Assembly: GCA_033851845.1 (NCBI GenBank)
Contig: JAWWOH010000108.1
Span: 1 to 48,851, forward strand
Reading direction: 5' to 3'
From: RYN-124 sp033851845
Lineage (GTDB): Bacteria > Actinomycetota > Actinomycetes > Mycobacteriales > SCTD01
DNA: 48,851 nt
Position 1 is the stretch's first letter. Each line of letters opens with the position of its first letter. The position numbers and the translations under genes were made by a program. The notes under the pieces are model-generated. The model had not been told where the DNA came from and made no database searches. It worked only from the letters and a program-made list of their open reading frames with translations. Positions 40,440-47,965 of the stretch are shown here, one piece after another.

Positions 40440-42572
40440 CTAGTTGTGGTTGATGATGACCGTCACCGAGTCTCGCTCGTCGGTGTCGCAGAACTTGCCG
40501 GCCGTGGCCGTCGTGCAGTACGTGACGTCGCTGCCCGTGGCGTCGATGCCGTGGCCGGTCGCGACGTTCGTGACGCCCGCTGCCGCGGTCGGGCCAGCGA
40601 TCGTCTTGGTGCACGTGAAGGTCCACGTCTCACCGTCGTCGAGGTAACCCGCGTGCGCCGTGTCGCCGCTCTGGTAGCTGACGCCGGTGCAGTTGTCGTC
40701 CGTCACGAACGAGTCGCGACTGCCGGCCGTCGGGGGCGAGAGATAGCCGCCGTCTCCGGCGTCGTTCGTCTCCGTGTAGGTGTAGGTGACGAACGCGCTG
40801 GCGGTCTTCGTCAGCGATGTGCTCGGGTTGATGACCGTGACGGAGACCGACGTCCGCTCATCCGGATCGCACACCTGAGTCGCTGTGAGTCCGGCTGTCG
40901 CGCAGTAGGTCACATCGTGACCCATGAGCGTGCCGTGGCCGGTGGCGACGACGGTCACCGTTCCGGCGCTCGTGGGTGTGATGGTGCACTGGAACAGCCA
41001 CGTCTCGCCCACATCCAGGACGTTGGCGTTGGCGGTGTCACCAGACACGTAGGTGGGCGAGCAGTCGGCGTTGTCGGTGCTGATGCTGGCTGGCGTCAGA
41101 CCGAGCTGCGCAGCGGTGCCGCCGGTGCCGTCGTTGGTCTCGTAGAAGCTGAGAACAGACGACTCGTTGGCGTGGATCGTCAACGGGTTGGCTGCCGCGG
41201 CCGTGCTCGAGAGCGTCGTGCTCGGTGCGATCACGTCCACGCCGGCAGAGGCGCGCTCATCCGTGTCACAGACCTGTGTCGCCGTCGCCGTCGTGCAGTA
41301 GGTGACGTCCTTGTTCCGGAAGTCGGTGCCGTGCCCGGTAGCGACCACGGTCACGTCGCTCTGGATGTTCGTGAGCGTGCACTGGTACAGGAACGTCTCG
41401 TCGGGGTCGAGGACGGCCGGGTCGTCAGCGTCGGTGTTGCCACTGACGTAGCTCGGCGTGCAGCTGGTGTTGTCCGTCGTCACGCTGGGGCTCGTGAGCG
41501 GCAGGTCCCCGTCGTTCTCTTCGCTGAAGCTCAGGGTCGCGCTGCCACCCTTGAGGACGACAACCGGGTTTGCCGCCGTCGGCGAAGCCGTCAGAGATGT
41601 CGTCGGCGCGCAGATCGGGAAGCGACCGAGCGCGAAGTCCTTGAGCTGCGCGGTTGTGGAGGTCGAGGACCGCGTCTCGGCGAGGAAGCTCGCGAAGCAC
41701 TCGTCGCCACCGGAGACGAGCTGGCTGACGTTGATGCCACCTTCGAGGAAGCTTCCCGTCGGGTATTTGTTGGCGGTGCCGGCCTTGGGGGTGTAGCTCC
41801 ACGCCGTGTCGACGTTGTTGGTGCTGTTTTCGATGGCACAGACGTTGGTGTTGTGAGTGGAGTCCTCACAGTCCACTGAGCCCGAGCCGGAGTCGATGTG
41901 GGTGAGCGGGTTCTTGCCGCCGACCCACTCGTAGACGTTGATGGTGGAGACGCGGCCGCCGCCGCTGAAGTCGCTCAGCACCAGGATGTCGCCGCCGTGC
42001 GCCGGAGTGGTGCCGGAAGCAGCCGCCTTCGCAGTGTGGACGCCGTTGAAGGTGCCGTTTGAGTTCAGACTTACCTCGCTCCGGAAGAACCAGAAGCCCA
42101 TCTGCGAGTCGCCGCTGTTCGCGAAGCGATCGGCACCGAAGAACAGGATCAGATCACGGTTCGTGTCCGTGGCCGCACCCGTCTTGTACGCCGCTGCGAA
42201 CGCGTTGAGGATCTCGTCCTTGTCGGGGGCCACGTCTCCCGGGCTGTGCTGCCAGTCAGAGACGTCGCGCACGTCCTTCGACCCGCCGCCGGTGTAGTAC
42301 GACGTGTCGGTCGGCGAGTCGGAGTCCGCGATCGGCATCGACGTCTTCGCGACGAAGCCGGGCGCCGTTCCGACGGCTGAGCTGCCCACGAGCGTCGACC
42401 AGTCGTCGCCGGTGACCGTCGAGCTGGCCGTTGGGTTGCCGTCGAGCTCGAACAGATCGCTCACGTTGCCGGTCGCCTCGGCCGGCGTGTTCGTCAGTGC
42501 CATGGCGCCGAAGAGCGCGGCGGCGGCCGTGCCCACTACCCAGCTACGCAGATGCGTTGTGCCGCTGCTCAT
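40440..42572 (-). CDS. Large secreted protein with three tandem DUF11-like repeats
   Basis: 710-aa exported protein. Signal peptide (about 1-33) and an N-terminal domain of about 300 residues with Ser/Thr/Asn-rich strands. Three repeats of about 110-120 residues follow, each with a Cys pair (YCTTATATQVC, YCATAGLTATQVC, YCTTATAGKFC) and ending DERxSxxVxVI, a DUF11-like/adhesin pattern. The protein stops right after the third repeat with no LPxTG or membrane helix, so it is secreted or non-covalently bound. Start at 42572 has GGAGGGAC 4 nt upstream. The frame runs a little further upstream without a ribosome site. Confidence 0.78.
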   Translation of the reverse strand: MSSGTTHLRSWVVGTAAAALFGAMALTNTPAEATGNVSDLFELDGNPTASSTVTGDDWSTLVGSSAVGTAPGFVAKTSMPIADSDSPTDTSYYTGGGSKDVRDVSDWQHSPGDVAPDKDEILNAFAAAYKTGAATDTNRDLILFFGADRFANSGDSQMGFWFFRSEVSLNSNGTFNGVHTAKAAASGTTPAHGGDILVLSDFSGGGRVSTINVYEWVGGKNPLTHIDSGSGSVDCEDSTHNTNVCAIENSTNNVDTAWSYTPKAGTANKYPTGSFLEGGINVSQLVSGGDECFASFLAETRSSTSTTAQLKDFALGRFPICAPTTSLTASPTAANPVVVLKGGSATLSFSEENDGDLPLTSPSVTTDNTSCTPSYVSGNTDADDPAVLDPDETFLYQCTLTNIQSDVTVVATGHGTDFRNKDVTYCTTATATQVCDTDERASAGVDVIAPSTTLSSTAAAANPLTIHANESSVLSFYETNDGTGGTAAQLGLTPASISTDNADCSPTYVSGDTANANVLDVGETWLFQCTITPTSAGTVTVVATGHGTLMGHDVTYCATAGLTATQVCDPDERTSVSVTVINPSTSLTKTASAFVTYTYTETNDAGDGGYLSPPTAGSRDSFVTDDNCTGVSYQSGDTAHAGYLDDGETWTFTCTKTIAGPTAAAGVTNVATGHGIDATGSDVTYCTTATAGKFCDTDERDSVTVIINHN

Positions 42573-42829
42573 GTCAGTCCCTCCGACCCCGCTACACGGC
42601 GTGCAGACGATGGGTGCAGCGTCGTCACCGCGCGGCGGGACCGCTATCCGCCATCGGACCCGCTCGAAACGCGGCACGTTCGGAGCCAGCGCGCTTTTCG
42701 GCACCCCACGATCACGCCAGCACGCCCAATTGATGACGTGTCCGCCATGCGAGGAACCGGCGACGAAACCCGACGCCGCAAAACGTGCGGACGTACGCCA
42801 ACTAGGTGTTGAGAGCGGCTAAACGCAGG

Positions 42830-43507
42830 CTAGGAGGGACGGTCCGCGGACGACTCGACGATGCGCACTGCTGCTTCACGGTCGGGCACTTGCAGCTTGC
42901 GAAGGATGGCCGAGACGTGCGTTCGAACGGTCACCGGTGAGACGTAGAGCTGCGTCGCGATATCGGCCGTCGTGAGTCCCTGTCGCATCAGCTCCAGCGT
43001 CTCCCACTCACGACTCGTGAGTTTCGAGAGCGGTCCTTGCGGTCGCGGTTCGCGCTGATCCCGTTCGCGGAACTCCTCCATCAGCCGAGCCACCAGGTTG
43101 CGTGGCAGCGCGGCCTCACCCTCGAGCACGCCGCGCAGGGCGGAGCCGAGCCGGGCCGGGTCGATGTCCTTGAGCAGATAGCCCCTCGCACCCGCACGCA
43201 ATGCGTCGAACAGGTCGTTGTCGTCGCGGGACACCGTCAGCATCACGATCGCCGTGCCCGGGCAGGAGGCCGCGGTCACCTTCGCGGCTTCGATGCCGCC
43301 GCCAGGCATGTGCACGTCCAGCAGCACCACGTCCGGGGCGAGTCGTTGCACGGCCTCGATCGCCGCCGGACCGCTCGCCGCCTCCGCCGCCACCACGAAC
43401 CCGTCCTGCTCGAGAGCGCTCCGCACGCCCATGCGGGTGGGTGCATGGTCATCAGCGACGACGACCGACAACGTCGGCCGGGCCACGGCCGGCACGCCTG
43501 TCGTCAT
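42830..43507 (-). CDS. NarL/FixJ-type response regulator
   Basis: 225-aa two-domain regulator. Receiver with D64 in VVLLDVHMPGGG, T95 region VMLTVS and K114 in YLLKDID. C-terminal LuxR-type HTH with LTSREWETLELMRQGLTTADIA and VSPVTVRTHVSAILRKL. ATGA overlap with the histidine kinase upstream shows that they are a pair. The secreted-protein gene at 42572 lies just downstream on the same strand and could be a target, which is inference. Confidence 0.92.
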   Translation of the reverse strand: MTTGVPAVARPTLSVVVADDHAPTRMGVRSALEQDGFVVAAEAASGPAAIEAVQRLAPDVVLLDVHMPGGGIEAAKVTAASCPGTAIVMLTVSRDDNDLFDALRAGARGYLLKDIDPARLGSALRGVLEGEAALPRNLVARLMEEFRERDQREPRPQGPLSKLTSREWETLELMRQGLTTADIATQLYVSPVTVRTHVSAILRKLQVPDREAAVRIVESSADRPS

Positions 43508-44877
43508 GGAAGCGTCACCTCGATCGCTGTGCCGCCGGGCAGTCGGGACACAACCGTGAACGTACCGCCGAGCGCCTGCACGCGCTCGCGCATGCTCACC
43601 ATGCCGAAACGGCCGGACAGGTGCCCGATGTCGTCGACATTGAAGCCCCGCCCGTCGTCCTCCACCCGCAGCTCGAGCCCGTCGGTGCGGCGTACCCGAA
43701 CGCGTACCTCGTCCGCCCCGCTGTGCCGGGCCGCGTTCGACACGGCTTCGCGCAGGACGCGCAACAGCGCCTCCCGCGTCTCAGCGTCGGCCTGCACCCC
43801 CTCCTGGACGTCCAGCACGAGGTGCGCGTCGAAGCGGTCACAGACCTCCTCTGCGCACTGTGCGACGGACAGTTCGAACGGCTCGTCCAGCGGACGGGTG
43901 AGAGCCGCGATCGCCCGCCGCGACTCATCGAGCGCACGCTCGGCAGCCGCGGTGATGAGCTTCGCCCGAGTCGGGTGCTCGCTGACCTCGGCCAGCGCAC
44001 GCGCCTGCGTCGCCGTGAAGGCGAGCTCCTGCGCCAGGCCGTCGTGCAGGTCACGGGCGAGCCGGCGGCGCTCCTCCAGCACGGCCATGCCGGCGACCTG
44101 CCGCCAGTAGCCCCGGATCTCGACGCCGGTCGCGACGAGCAGCACGGCGTAGAACGCCACCCTCAGGAAGGTCCCGGCAGTGGACCAGGTGTCCCCGACG
44201 TCATGCGACACCGCGAAGTCGGTACGAGAGCCGGCCGCGATCACGCCGGCCACGGTCAGCCAGGCGAGCAGACCGTCCTCACGGGCCCGGCGCCCGGAGC
44301 CGATCGCCCCGAGCGCGAACAGCGCGGCGGCCAGGACCTGGGCGAGTGTGAGGCCGAGGTCGGGAGTCGCGCCGAAGGTGTCCGGTGAGCCGACGCCATC
44401 ACTGGCGACTGCGACGGTCGCGGAGATCGCGATCGCCGCAATGACGGCCACGACCAGCAACGCCACGGCGTAGGCCGGACGATGCTCCCAGCGCCAGGCA
44501 GGCAACCAGGTGGCACCGATGAAGGCCACGCCGGCGAGCACGCCGGCAGCGGCCGACGCGCTGGAGTTGCCGTCGTACCCGAAGGCATGTGGCAGGACAG
44601 CGAACACCGCGTTGCTGCAGCCGAGCAACAGCAGGAAGCCACACAGCATCAAGTCCCGAAGCCGCCCACTCTCCCAGAACCGGCCGAGCAGCAGGTACGC
44701 AAGCAGCGTGCCGATCGTCGCGGCCGTCGCGTCGAGCGCGGTTTGAGCTCCGTTCGTCGTCGCGCGCACATCGTTGAGGACGACGTACGCCGTGATGCCG
44801 GCGCAGACACCGATCGCGCAGACGACGGCCTCGCTACGGCCCACCGGGCGCAACAGAAAGGACCAGGCCCAGCGCAT
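43504..44877 (-). CDS. NarX-type sensor histidine kinase
   Basis: 457-aa membrane sensor. Eight hydrophobic segments fill residues 15-250, with no large extracytoplasmic domain, so the signal is probably membrane-borne. HisKA_3 dimerisation domain: RRRLARDLHDGLAQEL with H278. The HATPase_c domain has the N box REAVSNAARHSGA (N381) and the G box EDDGRGF. Its mRNA leader can pair immediately before the ATG (see the inverted repeat at 44878). It phosphorylates the adjacent NarL-type regulator. Confidence 0.92.
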   Translation of the reverse strand: MRWAWSFLLRPVGRSEAVVCAIGVCAGITAYVVLNDVRATTNGAQTALDATAATIGTLLAYLLLGRFWESGRLRDLMLCGFLLLLGCSNAVFAVLPHAFGYDGNSSASAAAGVLAGVAFIGATWLPAWRWEHRPAYAVALLVVAVIAAIAISATVAVASDGVGSPDTFGATPDLGLTLAQVLAAALFALGAIGSGRRAREDGLLAWLTVAGVIAAGSRTDFAVSHDVGDTWSTAGTFLRVAFYAVLLVATGVEIRGYWRQVAGMAVLEERRRLARDLHDGLAQELAFTATQARALAEVSEHPTRAKLITAAAERALDESRRAIAALTRPLDEPFELSVAQCAEEVCDRFDAHLVLDVQEGVQADAETREALLRVLREAVSNAARHSGADEVRVRVRRTDGLELRVEDDGRGFNVDDIGHLSGRFGMVSMRERVQALGGTFTVVSRLPGGTAIEVTLP

Positions 44878-44915
44878 GGTCCCGATGCTGCCCCTGATCG
44901 CAGCGCCGCGGGACC
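44878..44915 (-). promoter_or_regulatory. 5'-leader inverted repeat touching the histidine kinase start
   Basis: GGTCCCG (44909-44915 read on the minus strand) pairs with CGGGACC (44878-44884), which ends directly at the ATG. The spacer is 24 nt. An mRNA stem here would bury the ribosome-binding region. Confidence 0.4.
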
Positions 44916-44936
44916 AATTCAGGTGAAGACGTACCG

Positions 44937-44974
44937 AAGGCCCGCTCCCCCACCCAGCAGGGGGAACGGGCCTT
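44937..44974. terminator. Hairpin behind the 52-aa peptide gene
   Basis: On the minus strand an 8-bp stem AAGGCCCG/CGGGCCTT, one mismatch and a 6-bp inner stem close an 8-nt loop (TGCTGGGT as RNA sense). It starts 15 nt past the peptide stop. A second hairpin with the same loop is at 45281-45318. Confidence 0.75.
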
Positions 44975-44989
44975 CGACGCCTGTTACGC

Positions 44990-45148
44990 CTAGGGCGTGT
45001 CGACGCAGTTTGTGCCGTTCGTCGGAGCGGGCGTCCCGTTCACGTTGACATCGGTCGTGAGGCAGATCTGGCCGGCAGCCATGGCCGGCGCGCCCAGACC
45101 CACGATCGCCCCGGCGAGCGTGGCTGCGACGAGAACCTTCTTCAGCAC
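44990..45148 (-). CDS. Small secreted peptide (52 aa)
   Basis: Unannotated-type small gene. GTG start with GGAGG 6 nt upstream. The peptide has LKK at its N-terminus, a hydrophobic core (VLVAATLAGAIVGLGAP) and an AMAAG cleavage site near residue 25, leaving a mature peptide of about 27 residues with two Cys (CLTTDVNVNG and NCVDTP) that can form one disulfide. No family is recognised. A hairpin follows 15 nt past the stop, so it is probably a single-gene transcript. It lies between the two-component system and phoH2. Confidence 0.72.
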   Translation of the reverse strand: MLKKVLVAATLAGAIVGLGAPAMAAGQICLTTDVNVNGTPAPTNGTNCVDTP

Positions 45149-45231
45149 TTGGACCTCCACTGTGCGGAGCGGCTCCGTGCCGCTCTCGCCCCTACAACGG
45201 GACCCCCATCCAGACCTCGCGGGCCCGCGCA

Positions 45232-45252
45232 GAAAACTTTCGACCGGTTTTC
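45232..45252. promoter_or_regulatory. A/T-rich inverted repeat upstream of the small peptide gene
   Basis: GAAAAC (45232-45237) and GTTTTC (45247-45252) flank a 9-nt spacer, 84 nt before the peptide GTG. An A/T-rich site in this GC-rich setting suggests an operator or promoter-proximal element. Confidence 0.35.
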
Positions 45253-45280
45253 AGTGGTCCGTCCGGCTCCGGACAGGCGA

Positions 45281-45318
45281 GTGCCCGCTCCACCCACCCA
45301 GCAGGGAGGAACGGGCAC
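45281..45318. terminator. Hairpin downstream of phoH2, sister of the one at 44937
   Basis: 7-bp stem GTGCCCG/CGGGCAC, a mismatch, a 3-bp stem, a second mismatch, a 3-bp stem and the same 8-nt loop as the hairpin at 44937. It lies 78 nt past the phoH2 stop on the minus strand. No T-tract follows. Confidence 0.65.
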
Positions 45319-45395
45319 CCGGTCCCGGGGCAGCCGCGAGCGACTGCCGTCATCCTTCACAACGGCGCAGCGCGGCAATCCTCGCGCGGGGGTTT

Positions 45396-46676
45396 CTAGA
45401 GCGGGAGGTCCTCGAGCATCTCGGTGACGAGGGCGGCGATGGGCGAACGCTCGGAGCGGGTCAGAGTGACGTGGGCGAACAGCGGGTGTCCCTTGAGCGC
45501 CTCTATCACCGCGGCAACGCCGTCATGCCGGCCCACCCGCAGGTTGTCCCGCTGCGCGACGTCATGCGTGAGCACGACGCGCGATCCCTGCCCGAGCCGG
45601 GACAGCACCGTCAGGAGCACACCGCGTTCGAGCGACTGCGCCTCGTCGACGATCACGAAAGCGTCGTGCAGCGAGCGACCGCGGATGTGGGTGAGCGGCA
45701 ACACCTCCAGCAGACCGCGCGCCATGACCTCCTCGACCACCTCCGGCGCCACCAGCGCGCCGAGGGTGTCGAAGACGGCTTGCGCCCAGGGCCCCATCTT
45801 CTCCGACGCGTCGCCCGGCAGGTAGCCGAGCTCCTGGCCGCCGACGGCGTACAAGGGGCGAAAGACGACAACCTTCTTGTGGGCCCGTCGCTCCATCACC
45901 GACTCGAGCCCGGCGCACAAGGCAAGCGCGGACTTCCCGGTGCCCGCCCGTCCGCCGAGGGAGACGATGCCGACCTCGGCGTCGAGCAGCAGGTCGATCG
46001 CGACCCGCTGCTCCGCAGAACGGCCGTGTACGCCGAAGGCGTCGCGGTCACCCCGCACCAGACGGACCGACTTGTCCGCGGCGACCCGGCCCAAACCCGA
46101 ACCGCGCGACGAGAGCAGCACCAGCCCGGTGTGGCAGGGCAGCTCGCGGGCGTCTTCGAGCTCGAGCCGGCCCGCGTCGTACAGCGCATCCAGGTCGGCG
46201 GCCGACACCTCCAGCTCAGCCATGCCGGTCCAGCCTGCATCAACGGCGAGCTCCGCGCGGTACTCCTGCGCGGTCAGGCCGATCGAGGCCGCTTTCACGC
46301 GCAGCGGAAGGTCCTTGCTGACGAGCACGACATCGACGCCCTCCGCCGCGAGGTTGGCCGCGACGGCAAGGATCCTGCAGTCGCCGCTGTCGCCGCGAAA
46401 GCCCGCCGGCAACGCAGACGTGTCGACGTGGTTGAGCTCCACCCGGACCGTGCCCGAGGCCACCGGCAGCGGTTCGTCCAGCCGCCCGTGCTTGATGCGC
46501 AGGTCGTCCAGCAGCCGCAGGGACTGCCGAGCGAACCAGCCCAGCTCGGGGTGGTCGCGCTTGCCCTCGAGCTCGCTGATCACCACCAGCGGGAGCACCA
46601 CGTCATGCTCGTCGAAGCGGCCCATCGCTCCCGGGTCCGAGAGCAGTACCGAGGTGTCGAGCACGTACGTCGTCAT
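45396..46676 (-). CDS. PhoH2: PIN nuclease-PhoH ATPase fusion
   Basis: 426-aa protein. PIN domain (1-140) with acidic residues in YVLDTSVLL (D7), the SELEGKR segment and GDCRILA. PhoH ATPase with Walker A GGRAGTGKS (241-249) and Walker B VIVDEAQ (341-347). PhoH2 proteins act as RNA helicase/ribonucleases, and in mycobacteria are linked to a toxin-antitoxin-like unit, the antitoxin being a short upstream ORF. Here the sequence upstream of 46676 is only 100 nt to the next gene and contains no evident antitoxin. GGAGG lies 5 nt before the ATG. Confidence 0.93.
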   Translation of the reverse strand: MTTYVLDTSVLLSDPGAMGRFDEHDVVLPLVVISELEGKRDHPELGWFARQSLRLLDDLRIKHGRLDEPLPVASGTVRVELNHVDTSALPAGFRGDSGDCRILAVAANLAAEGVDVVLVSKDLPLRVKAASIGLTAQEYRAELAVDAGWTGMAELEVSAADLDALYDAGRLELEDARELPCHTGLVLLSSRGSGLGRVAADKSVRLVRGDRDAFGVHGRSAEQRVAIDLLLDAEVGIVSLGGRAGTGKSALALCAGLESVMERRAHKKVVVFRPLYAVGGQELGYLPGDASEKMGPWAQAVFDTLGALVAPEVVEEVMARGLLEVLPLTHIRGRSLHDAFVIVDEAQSLERGVLLTVLSRLGQGSRVVLTHDVAQRDNLRVGRHDGVAAVIEALKGHPLFAHVTLTRSERSPIAALVTEMLEDLPL

Positions 46677-46776
46677 CGGGCCTCCAGGGCACCGGCGGGA
46701 CGCCGGCCGCTCCGTCGAAAGTAGGACGCACCCGGCTGCGTGGGTGGGAGGCGCGCGAGGCGCGACAACGGCGACG

Positions 46777-47550
46777 TCAGGCGCCGAAGCGGCGCTGCCT
46801 GGCGGCGTACGCGCGCAGCGCCCGCAGGAAGTCGACCCGCCGGAAATCCGGCCAGTAGGCCTCGCAGAAGTAGAACTCGCTGTGCGTGCTCTGCCAGAGC
46901 AGGAAGCCGCCGAGCCGCTGCTCGCCGCTGGTGCGGATCACCAGGTCGGGGTCGGGCTGGCCGCGGGTGTAGAGGTGCTCGGCGATGTGCTCGACGTCGA
47001 GGAACTCCGCGACCTCCTCGAGGGTCGCGCCATTGGCAGCGTGGCTCTGCAGCATCGCCCGCACGGCGTCCGCGATCTCACGCCTCCCGCCGTACCCGAC
47101 GGCGACGTTGACCTCGACTCCCGGCCGGCCCACGGTGCTCGCCGCGGCTTCCTTCAGCGTCCGGGCTGTCTCCGCCGGGAGCAGGTCGAGAGCACCCACG
47201 ATGTTCAGCGTCCACCGGTTGCTCGGCGCGGCCAGGTCGGTGACGACACCCTCGATGATCCGCAGCAGCGGCTGCAGCTCGGACTGCGGCCGGGACAGGT
47301 TGTCCGTCGACAGCAGCCACAGCGTGACCAGCTCGACGCCGGCCTCGTCGCACCACCGGAGCAGCTCGTCGATCTTGTCCGCGCCGCGCTGGTGGCCGTC
47401 GCTGACGTTGCGATGACCGGCCGCCCTGGCCCACCGCCGGTTTCCGTCGAGGATGACCCCCACGTGCCGTGGCACGGCTGCTCGCGACCGCTCCAGGCCT
47501 CGGGCCAGCCGTCGTTCGTAGACGCCGTAGACGACGTCGCGCAGCCCCAC
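46777..47550 (-). CDS. Short-chain (Z)-isoprenyl diphosphate synthase
   Basis: 257-aa cis-prenyltransferase. The catalytic Asp is D35 in VILDGNRRWA; the RTSGEQRLGGFLLWQ and EFYFCEAYWPDF segments complete the active site. It groups by length and neighbourhood with Rv1086 of M. tuberculosis, a Z,E-farnesyl diphosphate synthase, as opposed to the long-chain UppS. Product length cannot be read directly. The ATG at 47550 begins MGLRDVVYG, common in this subgroup. Confidence 0.9.
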   Translation of the reverse strand: MGLRDVVYGVYERRLARGLERSRAAVPRHVGVILDGNRRWARAAGHRNVSDGHQRGADKIDELLRWCDEAGVELVTLWLLSTDNLSRPQSELQPLLRIIEGVVTDLAAPSNRWTLNIVGALDLLPAETARTLKEAAASTVGRPGVEVNVAVGYGGRREIADAVRAMLQSHAANGATLEEVAEFLDVEHIAEHLYTRGQPDPDLVIRTSGEQRLGGFLLWQSTHSEFYFCEAYWPDFRRVDFLRALRAYAARQRRFGA

Positions 47551-47594
47551 CCGGACCTCCCGTCAGCTTCTCACCGGACGATATCCCGCGAGGG

Positions 47595-47921
47595 TCAGCT
47601 GATGCGGGCCCGCTTCCAGACGCTGCGCAGCAGCACCGGCCCGACGACACCGATCCAGATCACGATGAAGAACGGATCCATGCTGAACAGCGCGAAGGCG
47701 GCGACCAGGAGCACCGCTACCGTCCAGGAGACCCGTCCGACCGGACCGAACGAGGTCGGCCCGCCGCGCCACCGGCTGTGGACGGGTACGACGACAGGGC
47801 TCGTGGCGGCCGGCGCCCACCGGCCCGCGGGGACCGGCGACGCGGCGACGAAGGACGCATGGCACTGGCCGCACCAGGCGGCAGCGGGCTTCGCGACAGC
47901 GCCGCAGCTGGGACAGGTCAC
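47595..47921 (-). CDS. Zinc-ribbon membrane protein
   Basis: 108-aa protein. N-terminal zinc ribbon with CPSC and CGQC (residues 3-20), then a linker rich in Pro/Ala and two hydrophobic segments (about 63-78 and 82-100). No family recognised beyond the ribbon. GTG at 47921 gives the ribbon at the extreme N-terminus. It is followed after 44 nt by the Z-isoprenyl synthase gene on the same strand. Confidence 0.7.
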   Translation of the reverse strand: MTCPSCGAVAKPAAAWCGQCHASFVAASPVPAGRWAPAATSPVVVPVHSRWRGGPTSFGPVGRVSWTVAVLLVAAFALFSMDPFFIVIWIGVVGPVLLRSVWKRARIS

Positions 47922-47965
47922 ACCTGTCTTATCGGCAGGCGGGCGTCCCTACCGCAGTCCGTGGG

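Noticed and set aside
40254..41879. Plus-strand 541-codon frame opposite the three-repeat secreted protein
   Set aside because: Its Arg/Val/Gly-rich repeats are only the complement of the real repeats on the minus strand.
45142..45378. Minus-strand 78-codon frame upstream of the small secreted peptide
   Set aside because: It runs through the hairpin at 45281 and the A/T-rich inverted repeat and has no ribosome site or domain.
45396..46776. PhoH2 antitoxin partner as in mycobacterial PhoAT-PhoH2
   Set aside because: The 100 nt upstream of phoH2 contain no start-stop frame of suitable size with a ribosome site.
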